Origin: Symbiodinium natans
Lineage: Eukaryota; Sar; Dinophyceae; Suessiales; Symbiodiniaceae
Direction: 5' to 3'
DNA length: 64,000 nucleotides
Assembly: GCA_905221605.1 (NCBI GenBank)
Contig: CAJNDS010002507.1
Location: 106,501 to 170,500, forward strand
In this document: positions 32,601 through 41,694 of the stretch, one piece after another
How the letters are laid out: each line of letters opens with the position of its first letter
Numbering within the stretch: the first letter of the stretch is position 1
Notes under the pieces: generated by a model
What the model was told of the DNA's origin: nothing
The model's input: only the letters and a program-made list of their open reading frames with translations
The model's database searches: none
Program-made: the position numbers and the translations under genes

Positions 32601-34239
32601 CGTCTCTGTCCATTCTTTCTTCGGGTCCATCGTGGGCCATTGAGGGGATTTGCGCAGCGCCCTCTTGCTCCACGTGGTCGCCTTCGGTTTCGGCTTGCAT
32701 GAGTGGCGGTGCTGGCAGCACCAAAGGTTCCGCCTGCAGGGCGGGCGCTTGCCGCAACGTCCTTCCTTGTCGCAGTGCCCATGGCACGCCAGCTACGGTC
32801 CCCATCAGGGTTCTGTTGGCTTGCGCGTCTGGCGGTAAACGGCGGACAGACCGCACACTCAATGCCCCAGCCTCCGTGAGTATAATGTTGGTGTTGTCGC
32901 GCTCCAGACGACCAACCCATATCCCACGTATCCAACGGCGTTGCGCCTTGGTGCCTGGTTTCGGAAGTTTTGCCATGACTGTTTCCCCAAATTTGCATAT
33001 GGGGCTCAAGTATTCTACCCCATTGACTATCTTGTACGCGGTCATTTTGTCGGCGGTTCTCACTTGAAACCTCGCCGCAGACCAAGCGGCGTACTTGACT
33101 AGCCAGGGAAACACCACATGATTGACGTCAACCATGCAGTTGGGGTACCGGTTCTGGAGGTCCATGAGCCATGTGCGTACCAAACCTGCGAGTTGGCGGT
33201 GTTCGCCTTCAACGGCGCCCTGGCTCTGGTGCGAGTACGGCGGTGACTCCCGCACTCGAACCTTGTGTGTCCCCATCCGGTTTCTTACAGCCACAGCAAC
33301 GTTTCTCAACGCTCCTTCTTGGTCAATTTGCAGGATCACTCTTTTGTGTCCCAAATTGTTCAGGTAGAGCTCTATTGCGTCCAACACAAATGGTCCGCAC
33401 TCCTGACCTTTTCTAGGCACCTGTACGCTGCACGGCCAGCCGGTGTCGCGGTCAACCAGCGTCAGCACCGTGACGAGAACAGACTCGTTCTCCGGCGCGA
33501 GCCTTTGCTGCGCCCCTCGCGAGTAGAAGGTGTAGTCCATTTGGACCGTCGCTTCCAATGCGCCTTCTCCCGCGTCTTTCTTTCGGCGGTGGTGCCCGCC
33601 TCGCCCGGCCCCCTGCACGCATTCCGGACACCAGCTCTGGAATGGCAGGTGAGTGAGTCTGTGGCGCTCTTTCTCTTCGGCCGTGGGCTCGCATGGCACG
33701 CTTTCCTCGTTCGGCTCGGGATCCGCCGGCGGGGCTACCGCTTCAAGGTCCTGACGTTCTTCGCCCTCACCCTCATTGGCTTCGGCAGCTGCTGCCTCGG
33801 CCTGCGCGGCTTCTGCCTCCCGCTGTTCTTCAGCGATAGCGAATTCCTCGACCGCTTGAGCTTCCAGGTCGTCGGGAAAATCCTCAACGGCTGCTATGGT
33901 CACGCGCTTGCTGGGTTTGGCCATTTCAGCGTAAGGTAGCAGGAATTGCTTCCCACTTCGGACGAAATCGGCTCGTGAGCCGTCAGCCCACTCAATGTGC
34001 GAGCCTGACGCGTGGAACACAACCCGCGCTCCAGCATCCACCGCTCGGTTCACAGACAGAATGTCATCTGTGATACCTTCAACTACTTGAAACGTGGTTC
34101 GTGCATTCTGGCGGTGGTCCCCGCCTAGTCGCAGCACAGGTTCCGTGGCGCCTAGGGTGTTGAGCGGCGTGTCGTCCACACTGTACAGAGCCATTTGTCC
34201 TTTCGGGTCAAGTTTACTGGAAAAGGTTCCGGGCGGCAA
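29665..34239 (-). CDS. copia Pol: protease remainder, integrase, reverse transcriptase, RNase H, plus an unusual C-terminal extension
   Basis: 1524 codons open without a stop. The first codon listed is TTG, so a true start here is unlikely; the frame continues the protease begun in the gag frame. Integrase: zinc part H193/H197...C204/C207 (THLPFQSWCPEC), DDE-type Asp235 (QMDYTF), Asp306 (LQIDQEG) and Glu344 (GAVEGEHR). Reverse transcriptase 740-1080: Asp802 (FDIVAAFLIG) and VHHIDDG in the YxDD position. RNase H: FSDSDWGGC, DAELRGI, LWSDSSTG and NPANFLTK. After it come a hydrophobic membrane-like segment (about 1300-1322), a Pro/Glu-rich stretch (1340-1430) and two similar Cys/His blocks (1437-1468, 1488-1515) each ending in CxxC. 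Copia Pol normally ends with RNase H, so roughly 270 extra residues are atypical. Confidence 0.92.
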   Translation of the reverse strand: MPPGTFSSKLDPKGQMALYSVDDTPLNTLGATEPVLRLGGDHRQNARTTFQVVEGITDDILSVNRAVDAGARVVFHASGSHIEWADGSRADFVRSGKQFLLPYAEMAKPSKRVTIAAVEDFPDDLEAQAVEEFAIAEEQREAEAAQAEAAAAEANEGEGEERQDLEAVAPPADPEPNEESVPCEPTAEEKERHRLTHLPFQSWCPECVQGAGRGGHHRRKKDAGEGALEATVQMDYTFYSRGAQQRLAPENESVLVTVLTLVDRDTGWPCSVQVPRKGQECGPFVLDAIELYLNNLGHKRVILQIDQEGALRNVAVAVRNRMGTHKVRVRESPPYSHQSQGAVEGEHRQLAGLVRTWLMDLQNRYPNCMVDVNHVVFPWLVKYAAWSAARFQVRTADKMTAYKIVNGVEYLSPICKFGETVMAKLPKPGTKAQRRWIRGIWVGRLERDNTNIILTEAGALSVRSVRRLPPDAQANRTLMGTVAGVPWALRQGRTLRQAPALQAEPLVLPAPPLMQAETEGDHVEQEGAAQIPSMAHDGPEERMDRDALDVEGAAAAESLEPREDMDVFDGDTGAGVLVSPEETAEAEAIRNAAPSSPTTSDGSSAESAGAAAGSPRAPAGMAYPTGLGEGGLATKRSGTAPPAEETRPPKQPKAEAKKSQRVGKLQVQDLWKKVEEWANADDPAVAQQRLATVMEYLDSVPDPQQIQKAREEQLWKLWRLNAFTPVMRWDKPADAQTFHYKWVDKVKDGVCKSRFTCADTRRSYTPEMEQDMRVFVPTPTPEAHALLEITALQRGCAMRTFDIVAAFLIGKDRGAQNENWVYMRPPAEWKPIFDQWVREQPPSEQSKLRGQFADMLFRLDGNLYGRRTAGSVYRDELEELLCHKLSQTGRYAFKRGVKDPCIYRCMKTGIIVVHHIDDGRCAGNAALLNTFLDEDMCSHCEITTGPLEAEGVSVEVLGKTKTRLEGCILTAPDAKHARNIIEALGLKPGEKSPVPSRKPDLSDVTPLSAGDAAKYRSAVGSGIYLSADRRDIQYAVKELARHMAEPRQCDMQQARLLGKYLQQAPDLVRVTALDPSAYEGPMTLDVFSDSDWGGCVETRRSTDCHVVVLGGAIVATSTQTQPGLPATSSPDAELRGISRACREAIFVHELATMDFGLEVEIPRLWSDSSTGITAAKRIGPGTKLRHLDVSEFYVQGAVQAGKALLRKVKGTENPANFLTKHPKSGNEVLQALPSLGMVDPKHVAGATAQEKHTVKFVRVNPPTSWKPVFPFKPTLAIAGITMASQILGVKAQPREKELLELVLDATLWLGLLGWFVLLYHMVKGTVRGTLAIYRRVNRHRQHEEEPEPEASEDEAPTQAAENAPPPLEDLFREGVRAPPPRDLRPPAPEPEPPEVGQQAAASALPPQSAQGDQQRRARRRTRPQVPQREPGEIYYAPCRRTAHVFRNCSGLSSTQQQDIVVEQFCAYCLENFPRHLRLENEPRVWVTGTNLRAHIFQNCPELQGWQRAIPMCNHCSLRHISRDP

Positions 34240-35351
34240 ACGGACACAGCGGCACCAGTATCCACCAGGAGGTGTCCTTGGCGGGGGTCGTTGTTCCGCA
34301 CAGCTAGCACTCGCATGGGCTCATCCGAGATGTGTCTCACACCAGGTTTTGCCGTAGTCGCGGCGCTGCCCGCCTGGGAAGCGGAGGGACCCGCTGAGAG
34401 CTGTGACGAAGCGTCGTCAGCAACAGCGTTTACTCCGCCCTTTGGCGTTCCTTTGCCTTTTCCTTTCACATTGTACCAGCAGTCTTTCACTGTGTGCCCA
34501 GTTCGCCAGCATATGGGGCACTTCTCCTTTTCTTTCTGCTGGTTGTGTTGCTGGTTTCTTTTGTCTTGGCCCTTTCCACCCTTCTCGGGCTTGTTCCCCC
34601 CTTTGGGGTCTTTGTCTTTTCCTTTGCCCTTCTTTTCTTTTCCTTTCCCCTTATCGCCTTTGGCATCGCCGACTTTGCCAATATCCATGGCATCGGGATC
34701 GTGAGCTGCTCGGCGGCTTGACTGAGCATAACCACCCGACGGTGTCCACACCCTCTTTGCTTGCAGGTATGAGACTACCACAGCCCGAACCTCATCGTAC
34801 GATCCTAGCGACGAAGCATGCATTGCCAAGTGCTGCTTCAGGGCCTGGGGCGATTCGACCATAAGTAGCGCTCGCTTGTCTTCATCTGAGATGGCCTTTT
34901 CGGCTCCAAACTCGGATTCATACTTCGCGAGATCCAGCTCCCATTCTTGAAGAGCTGCACTAAAGTCGCCCTCTTTGTTTGGAAACTTCGGCGAAAGCAG
35001 GGCTCGTCTCCAAATGAGACCTCTGTTGGCCTGTTCGGGATGAAACTCGCGCCATAGCATTCGCCACAGGACGAATCCATTTTGGTTTCTCGTGCCCCTT
35101 GCAATCTTCAATGCAGCTGGGCATTCAGCGATGAGCGATACCAGCATCCCAAACAGTTTGACTGAGAGAGCTCGGTATTCGTCGCTCTCTTCGGTCGGTG
35201 TGTTGTCACTTTGACTCTTTCTGAGGACGTTCCCACCAAGGCTTTCCTCTGGGCTTGGCGGGTCTACCCGCACTGGAAGCAGAAGCGGGTTCTCTGTGCC
35301 GCGGGCTGCGGCTTCTCGTGGGCTCTGTCGGCCCTGTGGGCGGGTGCGCCT
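34152..35351 (-). CDS. copia Gag with zinc knuckle and protease start
   Basis: Open frame of about 400 codons; no ATG precedes its first clear coding block (a GTG lies at 35273), and a TAG closes it upstream at 35352-35354. It holds a copia-type capsid region (FHPEQANRGLIWRR...EWELDLAKYE), a Lys/Gly-rich stretch and a CCHC knuckle CPICWRTGHTVKDC (C-x2-C-x4-H-x4-C). It ends with the protease active site LLVDTGAAVSVC. The rest of the protease lies in the pol frame, reached by a -1 shift near TTTGCCGCCC; the overlap is at least 88 bp. No classic X-XXY-YYZ heptamer is evident, so either a non-standard slip or a one-base indel explains it. Confidence 0.85.
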   Translation of the reverse strand, partial: RRTRPQGRQSPREAAARGTENPLLLPVRVDPPSPEESLGGNVLRKSQSDNTPTEESDEYRALSVKLFGMLVSLIAECPAALKIARGTRNQNGFVLWRMLWREFHPEQANRGLIWRRALLSPKFPNKEGDFSAALQEWELDLAKYESEFGAEKAISDEDKRALLMVESPQALKQHLAMHASSLGSYDEVRAVVVSYLQAKRVWTPSGGYAQSSRRAAHDPDAMDIGKVGDAKGDKGKGKEKKGKGKDKDPKGGNKPEKGGKGQDKRNQQHNQQKEKEKCPICWRTGHTVKDCWYNVKGKGKGTPKGGVNAVADDASSQLSAGPSASQAGSAATTAKPGVRHISDEPMRVLAVRNNDPRQGHLLVDTGAAVSVCRPEPFPVNLTRKDKWLCTVWTTRRSTP

Positions 35352-35547
35352 CTACCCACGAGTGGACCCCGGACCAATTGGCCCACGGATCTGGTTCTGG
35401 GTTTTCCTCTTCCCAGACTTGCTGCTGCCAACTCCAATGTTGGTCAGCCTCAGCTTGGTGGTTGTCCCACCAGGAACCAGACTGGTCCCGATTCCAACCC
35501 CAGTCGTGCCAGTCCCTGTCGGACGTGGTTACGAGACTAGGGCGGAT
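35206..35547 (-). CDS. Trp-rich N-terminal part of copia Gag in another frame
   Basis: This frame reads ...DWHDWGWNRDQSG...WVEAHPPTGPTEPTRSRSPR..., a low-complexity Trp/Asp/Arg-rich leader. It runs into the start of the main gag frame, which is offset by +1, around 35273-35210. No ATG is present in it. I infer that the ancestral gag started in this leader region and that a one-base indel now separates the halves, or that the copy uses an internal start. Confidence 0.55.
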   Translation of the reverse strand: MRPSLVTTSDRDWHDWGWNRDQSGSWWDNHQAEADQHWSWQQQVWEEENPEPDPWANWSGVHSWVEAHPPTGPTEPTRSRSPRHREPASASSAGRPAKPRGKPWWERPQKESK

Positions 35548-35792
35548 CTACCCGCACAAAGCTGGGCAAATCCAGAGGTGAAGACCGGCTCGGTTGGCTC
35601 GGCCTGTGGTCCTGGTTTGTCGGCCCAGGTGCCGAAGGTTAGACCTCTAGGCGGGTCTGCCCGCACTAAGCTTCAAAGCCTAGTGCTGCTTTCCCCGGGT
35701 TTCTGGTCCCCGGTGACCGTTGCTTGCACCTGCAGGGCGGTGCTACCCGCAGACAGCAAAGGCAGGTCCTCCAGACCTGCGGGGCTGCCCGC
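35258..35792. repeat. Five short hairpin motifs (GCGGGTCTACCCGC family) in the copia leader
   Basis: Copies at 35258-35271 (perfect GCGGGT-CT-ACCCGC), 35541-35553, 35651-35664, 35737-35750 and 35779-35792. Each folds into a 5-6 bp GC stem with a 2-4 nt loop. They lie between the 5' LTR and the gag body on both the coding and leader parts. Confidence 0.7.
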
Positions 35793-35817
35793 TCGGAGAT
35801 GCTGGCCCTGGGCTCAG

Positions 35818-35833
35818 CAGAGCTCCGCTACCA
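35818..35833 (-). promoter_or_regulatory. copia primer-binding site
   Basis: On the minus strand TGGTAGCGGAGCTCTG follows the 5' LTR directly. TGG complements a tRNA CCA end, and the rest resembles initiator-Met primer sites (TGGTATCAGAGC in plants), so a tRNA-iMet primer is likely. Confirmation needs the host tRNA sequence. Confidence 0.75.
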
Positions 35834-36018
35834 TGCGAAAGCTCAGAGGCTGTTTCGGGGGTCCTACTGGGCTCAGGGTAGGACACACCTTTTTCTCTTC
35901 GCTTGAAGCCTCAAAAGGGCTGCGGTTGCGCAGTGGTTTCTATACAGCGTAGGGGTAGCCTTTAGCTCAAGCCCTCGGAGTGGTGGGTAATTAAGCTACT
36001 TACCGTAGATAAATCGCA
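35834..36018 (-). repeat. copia 5' LTR
   Basis: 185 bp partner of 29393-29577. It should carry the promoter and polyadenylation signals of the element; I see no TATA box. Confidence 0.95.
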
Positions 36019-36170
36019 TGTAGGGATCCCGTGCGTGAGGATTTAGCGAACGTGATTTTGGGAACAGGCTTCGGCTTTTTCGGAATTAGTGGCGTATGCA
36101 ATAGAATTTTGTACATAAGGTTAAGGGAGTAAGTAAGACTTAGGGAACAGGATTTAGGGAGTCGGTCTTC
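36019..36170. repeat. Target-site duplication TGTAG and right part of the TTTAGGG-rich tract
   Basis: 36019-36023 repeats TGTAG. The following bases (GGATCCC..GAGGATTTAGCGAA, GACTTAGGGAACAGGATTTAGGGAG) match the style of the left tract, so the copia inserted inside it. Confidence 0.7.
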
Positions 36171-38499
36171 TCATTTTTCGAAGCGTTTTGATGTCACGCA
36201 AGTGTCGAAAATCACGAAGGTTTTGAGGGGGGGTAGCATACATATATATAACTGTTTCTGATATAATTAATATACAGATGTCAAAGAAACGCCTGTCAAC
36301 TGTTCAAGCCTTTGACAGCTAAATAACACGAGCAGCTGCGAACGTGCCTGGACGTGCAATCTGCGTGATGTGAAGTCGCACGATACTTGCGAGGCATCTC
36401 GCAATACGCCCGGCGGCAGCTGCAAGTACACTTTCACCTTCCCACCTGGCGAACGTGCAAACGAAACACTCATCTGGTCATGGCATGTCATGGTGCAACC
36501 GTGTCGGGCCCGCCATCATCGGTCCATGAAAAATTGCGCAAAGCTTGGATTTGTCGCTCTGCTCCTTGAGTGGATTGGCCGTCTGCAACCTCCATTTTGA
36601 CCGGTGGTCCGCCTGAGACAAGAACCGCCATTCGAGACATGGCCGCCTGCACTGAACTGCAGTGGCGCCTGTGACCAGCCCGGGTCCAGAAATAACTCGT
36701 GCTTCCGGTGGGACCTCAGACGTGTCGAGAATCTTTCGAAGACGTTTCGAGCAATCGACATCCAAACCCCCGCGCCTCAAACTTGCGATTGTGTGCATAA
36801 TAATAGGCGTTCTCACCTTTCAATGAGGCACGTGTCTGGCAAAGGCTGGCTGAGTGACAGCTACCCCTTCTTATTTCATGACACACGCCTTTCGTTTGAA
36901 TGTTTTGCCGCAATGCAGACGCCTCCTGTGCCGAACTGATGCACACAGCCAGCAAAGTTGGCAATGAGATGAAAGGAAAACAAGTCCTGTGATGCCGATG
37001 CCCTGCTGTTATCGCGAATGTCCTAGCATGAGAGATCAAATGTTCTGTCAAAGCCAGCACTGAAACCCAATGTCATGCTAGAGTCCGGGTGTTACCTCGC
37101 CTGGAACGAAAGTTTGCGATAACGCATGCCCACTCGCTGATCTTGTTGCGTTGTTTCATTGATGTGGGAGATTTATCTTTTCCCCGTTGTCCTTTGCTGG
37201 CGGATCGGGGTACCCACTTGTTTGGCTTTGTGACCGACGCGCGGAACAACGCCAGCATACGCCAGCTGTGAGGCGCTGGTGACGGCGGGCGAGTCCAAAA
37301 CAAAACAAATTCGGTGTCCACCATCTTCTACTTGCCGCCGCGTTCCGCTCAGCACAGAGGCTCAGACGCCTCAATTAAGGCCATCCACTTCGCCCCTCGT
37401 GGAATGAAAATTCTTTACTGCGCACGGAAATGTTGAAGACCCTTGCCAACAAAATTTTATGGCAGCCGGGCTGCAAGGAAGACTCAAAAAATCCACCAGA
37501 CAACTATGCAACACACATAATTGGAGGCACTGGGTGAATCCAAATTGCCGGGGGGACAGTCTTGCTAACTGGAGTCTTGCAAACTGGGAAGGTGGAAAAA
37601 AGCGATGCTTGCATCTAAACAATCTATTCAAACTGTTCAGATCGGAGGCAGTCTCACGAAGTCGGTTTGTCCAAGATGCCAAATAACCACTGTTTGACCA
37701 CACAAGCAAGCCACAGAAAACCAAAGTGTGAGAGGCCATGCATGCAAGCAGCGGAGAGAAAGCATCGAGCATCGCTCAAATGAAAAGAAAAAAAAAGAAA
37801 GGCTTTGATCCAGGCCCGCACAAAAAACTCAGGAAGCACACAACCTCACATACAGGATGGTGGTCCGAGCAACGCACCGTGTTGTTTGGGGGAGCCATCA
37901 AGATTCGTCCACAGAATGAGCCAATATGGGCAATGGACATGCCATTTTGTTATAGCCAGCCTGCTCTCTCTGCCCGTCACTGGCACGGCCAATGTCGATG
38001 GGGAGCTGCCGCCCCTGAGCACAGCCAAAACTCGCCAGCCGCCTGGCCTGACCTGTTGTCCGCAGGCTGTCGCTCGGCTGGTGCTGGAGCACAGGGACGG
38101 CGTTGGTGCTAGAGCACAGGGACGGCGTTGGTAGCAAGTGGCAAGGGAAGCAAATGTAACGAGCGCGCGGCAGCGAAGGATAGGAGGGCCGACCATTGGA
38201 ACGTGTAGGCAGAGATTGCGGCGGCTCGTGACGTGGGCGGGCGAAAGCGAAAGCGAAAGCGAAAGCGTGACGTGGGCGGTGCTGACAGCGCCTTGCACCT
38301 TGCGAGCAGGCGGACAACTCTTTCTCTCTCACAGGCAAGGCAGCTCCAGGCGGACAACTGTGGCGGCCTCAGTGCTCCAGCGCCCGGTCAGCTGGACCCT
38401 CACAATTCAGGGTACGTGCGCTCCTTGGGCTGTTCCGCCGGCAACCCTGCGGGGGCGAGTTGCGCTTTTCCCCACCGTGGCAGGCCATTGGGGATGACC
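36171..38499. other. No recognisable gene
   Basis: Open frames on both strands are short and overlap. A short CG/GAAAGC repeat lies near 38245. Nothing supported. Confidence 0.4.
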
Positions 38500-38509
38500 T
38501 CAATCGCAT

Positions 38510-39165
38510 GTCGTCTTGCTGGACGGGGTCGACGTTGAGGTCGTGGACAAGCGCATTGAGAGCAACGGCCGCACCAGCTTCGCGGCACATCCTGGCGGCA
38601 GCACGCGCCGCCGCCAGGAGTTGGTGGAGTGAATGGGGATTGGCACTGGTTGTGGATATACCACACAGATCCGTCCGGAGGCCCCCATAACGGGCATTGC
38701 AGATGATGAGGCGTACACCTGCCTGGTGTCTGCTTGTGTCCGTCAGGCTCTTCTTGCGTCGCGTTACGGCCCATTGGCAAGCGTGGTGCTTGAGATCTCG
38801 CGGGACGCCGGAGACTCACGCAGGTGTCGGGGGCCTCGCCCTACGGCCGTCCATGCTCTCTGCCATGTTGTCGGGATAGACGCATCCTGCATCACCGGGT
38901 GTCGGACGCAGCTGGGGCCTAGAGAGGCAGTTTCACTTTAAGTATACTGTGCCGGATCCTCGGACGGGGACCTTTGCAGCTGTAGACAAAGAAAGAGAGC
39001 GTTTGACACGCACGCTCCACAGGGCCACCCCGCGCGCACGAAGAACACCAGAGTGAGGGCAGGCTGCAAGATGGTCGCCGCAAGGATCATGGATTGCACG
39101 GCACAAGCATCTGGCAGAGGTCAGCGGCAACGGCAAGCGAAAACATGCGAAGACTGCGGAGCAGT
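38510..39165 (-). pseudogene. LINE 3'-domain fragment, split (copy B)
   Basis: Minus-strand pieces CRAIHDPCGDHLAACPHSG...RARG (about 39160-39030) and MCREAGAAVALNALVHDLNVD (about 38590-38520) match the C-terminal region common to dinoflagellate LINE polyproteins (a Cys/His block followed by ICREAGA...RDLN). About 430 bp lies between them, where the two motifs are normally near each other. Stops and frame changes show that it is dead. Confidence 0.5.
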
Positions 39166-39182
39166 ATGGCCCGGAAGAGAGG

Positions 39183-40025
39183 CTACTCCAAGGTGAATTC
39201 TGGGGCGCACTGCTGCCGGCGAAGCGAGGCCCCGTCGCAACTGGCCGCGTGGAGGTGCGGCTCACCGTCGCGCGTTAACGGCGACACCATGGTGGAAAGG
39301 GCGCCACCCCAGCTCGTGGCGCCGTAGACCACCAGATCCAAGCGGCGCTGGTCCACTGCTCGCAATCCCGGCGCCGTTGTTCGGACAACCGGGCCTTCCG
39401 GGCCGACGGCCTTGCGAGCTACGTGAACCCAAGCACGCTCCACAACCTTCGCCCGGCGAGCCAACAGGCCTGTGCGCGGGCACGCCAAAGCGTGGTCGCC
39501 CAACGCGTCCGTTCGGCGGCCACAGCCGTCTGCTCCTGTGCCGCCGCAAACGTTTGGCGCGAGGGGCAAGCGGCTGCTTGCGGTCCGGCCTGCGAGCGCA
39601 GCAAGGCCTGGCGGCTGGGCAAGAGCTGCTCTTCACACATGCGTCCCTCCGACCAAGCCCGCAAAATATCCAAATGGCCAAGGCGCGTGCCCAGACGACA
39701 ACGCCGCGCGCAGCGGGGGGCTGGTCCCCTCACCACTGGTTTTGCCTTCATTGGACGCTATGCCGCAATGGGCCTCACCGGCCTCCACGACAACATCGCG
39801 TGCGGGGCGAGCACGCTCCGGGTCGTGTGTAAGGACATATAGGTCGTCGAGGAAGGCCAGCAAGCGTTCGTGCGGCTGCAAATGGGATGCGGCCGCCCGG
39901 AGACCGCCGTGTTGGCCAAGGGAGAACAGGGCAGGGGCTGGGGGATCCCCCTGCTCACATCCCCCTGGCTGATCTCGCGGCTCCGCTCCTTTTCCCTGCT
40001 GCACGACGGTCCGTGGTCCCGGTGC
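39183..40025 (-). pseudogene. LINE reverse transcriptase and 3' domain fragment (copy A)
   Basis: Minus strand: CEQGDPPAPALFSLGQHGGL (RT motif B region) then LLAFLDDLYVLT (motif C as FLDD) at about 39960-39825, GIASNEGKT, then LGHLDILRAWS, and a C-terminal Cys/His block (DALGDHALACPRTG) with QRRLDLVVYG and STMVSPLTRDGEPH at 39569-39240. The pieces are in at least two frames. The upstream endonuclease is not visible. The copy sits directly beside copy B in the same orientation. Confidence 0.65.
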
Positions 40026-40835
40026 ACCTTTCCGGGAGGCCAGAGTTTTTTCTCGAATTTTCAATGGTTTGTAACGCATGGGCGTTTGCTTGGCTAGGGA
40101 AGGTGTTACGATGTCCTCTGGCTTTGTATTCTTCCTGTCTTGCATTGTAACTATATTGGCGGCCACACACTTCTTTGGATGCTCGGATGGATGTTGCTAG
40201 GGTGGTTGGTGATACCATACTTCGAAATCGATCAAGACCATGTTGTAGCATTTTTTCCTCGTACCTTCTACCGATAAGCGGTCCCAGTGCAGACCCAAGC
40301 CCAGGCCAACTGTGCACTACGGCGCTTACGGCATGCGGCCTGCATCGGCTTGCAAGGGGCGGCTCAAGGGAAGAGTCTGCGAGGATGTCGCTCGGCAGTG
40401 GGGAGTCCCCGTCGACATGGCTTGCAGCAAGGGTGCGGGCGGCCGCAAAACAGGGCATGGTGGCCCAGCGAGGTAAAGGCCGAAGTGCTGGGACTGCGGA
40501 AGGAAGCCGGGACGGCCCACGCATGGAGGTGTGCAGGAAGTCCGACACCTTTAAAATGAGTCAACGCGTGTCATATACATGTGTTGCATTGGTCAAAACC
40601 GTGTAGGAATTGTAAATTTCAACTCGCACAACATTCGGCAAGCTGTTGCCACAAGTTGGCCATTGTGCGCAATCTGCGTCGCTGCATGTACGGTTGTATC
40701 GGAACAGCGTCCGGACCATGTTGACGTGCCGTTAAAACTTTTCAAGGCCACGTAGAGCACCCGGACGCTGCCCGCCACCCCCGCCTCTCGAATCGCTGGA
40801 CGACGTCGCTGCGTGACTGATGGGCGGGGGCCTGG

Positions 40836-41375
40836 GTGCCTACAGGCGGCCTCGGGGGCACGCGGCCTGACGCACGGGCAGACTGCTTCGTGGATGATCG
40901 AGCCAGCTCACCCAAACGACAGGAACGGACCGCCGAGCCCGGCAGTGGTGGCAACCGTGTGGGTCGCATACACGGCGACCGCGTGTTGTTGCCGTCCCTG
41001 CCCCCTCCCCTCGCGCGCGCTCTTGCGATCCCATCGTGCGCGCTTTGCGATCCCAAGCAGGACCACATGTCACGTTGTCCTGAGAGCCGCCGCAAGCATG
41101 CGCAAGCACAGCTTGGCCGCGAGGTGGGAGGGCGGTGGTGCCAGGATGCGGTGAAGCTGGTTCAGTTCAGCACTTGGTCACTCTCCGTCCCGGGTGGAGC
41201 GTCCGTCTGCGTGCAGCACAAAGTCGACCACACAGCCCTCGGACGCGCACAGGCCTTGCCGGGACCCGCGTTGACCGCAGCGCCGGGGCTGGATGAAGTC
41301 CTTTACCTTGCCGACGATAAGGGACCCAGGCGCCTGGCGCTGCGCCGAGCAGCGGGCACGGGAAACTCCACCTGA
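40836..41375 (+). pseudogene. Possible second retroelement fragment, plus strand
   Basis: Open for 179 codons. ADCFVDDRAS could be an RT motif C (VDDR type, seen in a dinoflagellate LINE group) and CALCDPKQDHMSRCP is a C-x2-C...H...C block like LINE C-termini. Evidence is weak, and the opposite strand is also open. Confidence 0.3.
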
Positions 41376-41694
41376 CGTAACAAAGGTGTGAGGGGCAGCG
41401 GCTCGTTCGAGATTTGGCGCGCGTCCGCGCCCAAACGATCCCACCGGCGCTGCGAGCCGCAGCTACTTCTGACGCGACGGTGGTGGGCAGCTTGGCCATA
41501 GTGGTGTATTGTGAGCTCGACCTCGCCGAAGCGGCGTGGCCGAGCCGTATATGCCGCTGCGCTCGCTAGCAGGTAGACAAACTGCGGATCGCAGCGCGCA
41601 GGCGAAAAAAATGCGATGATAAAAAATAAACTTGCGGTCACAACAATTCAAAACAAAACAAGGACGACGACGTAATGTACATCGCACCTGAGTT

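Larger units (their letters stand above)
29393..36018 (-). mobile_element. Full-length Ty1/copia LTR retrotransposon (6.6 kb)
   Basis: Two 185-bp LTRs (TG...CA) with one mismatch flank a gag frame and a long pro-int-RT-RNaseH frame on the minus strand. A primer-binding site, a polypurine tract and a 5-bp target duplication are all present. Integrase precedes reverse transcriptase, which defines copia rather than gypsy. One LTR mismatch in 185 suggests a young insertion. Frame breaks in gag and between gag and pol mean that this copy may need frameshifting or be recently disabled. Confidence 0.96.
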
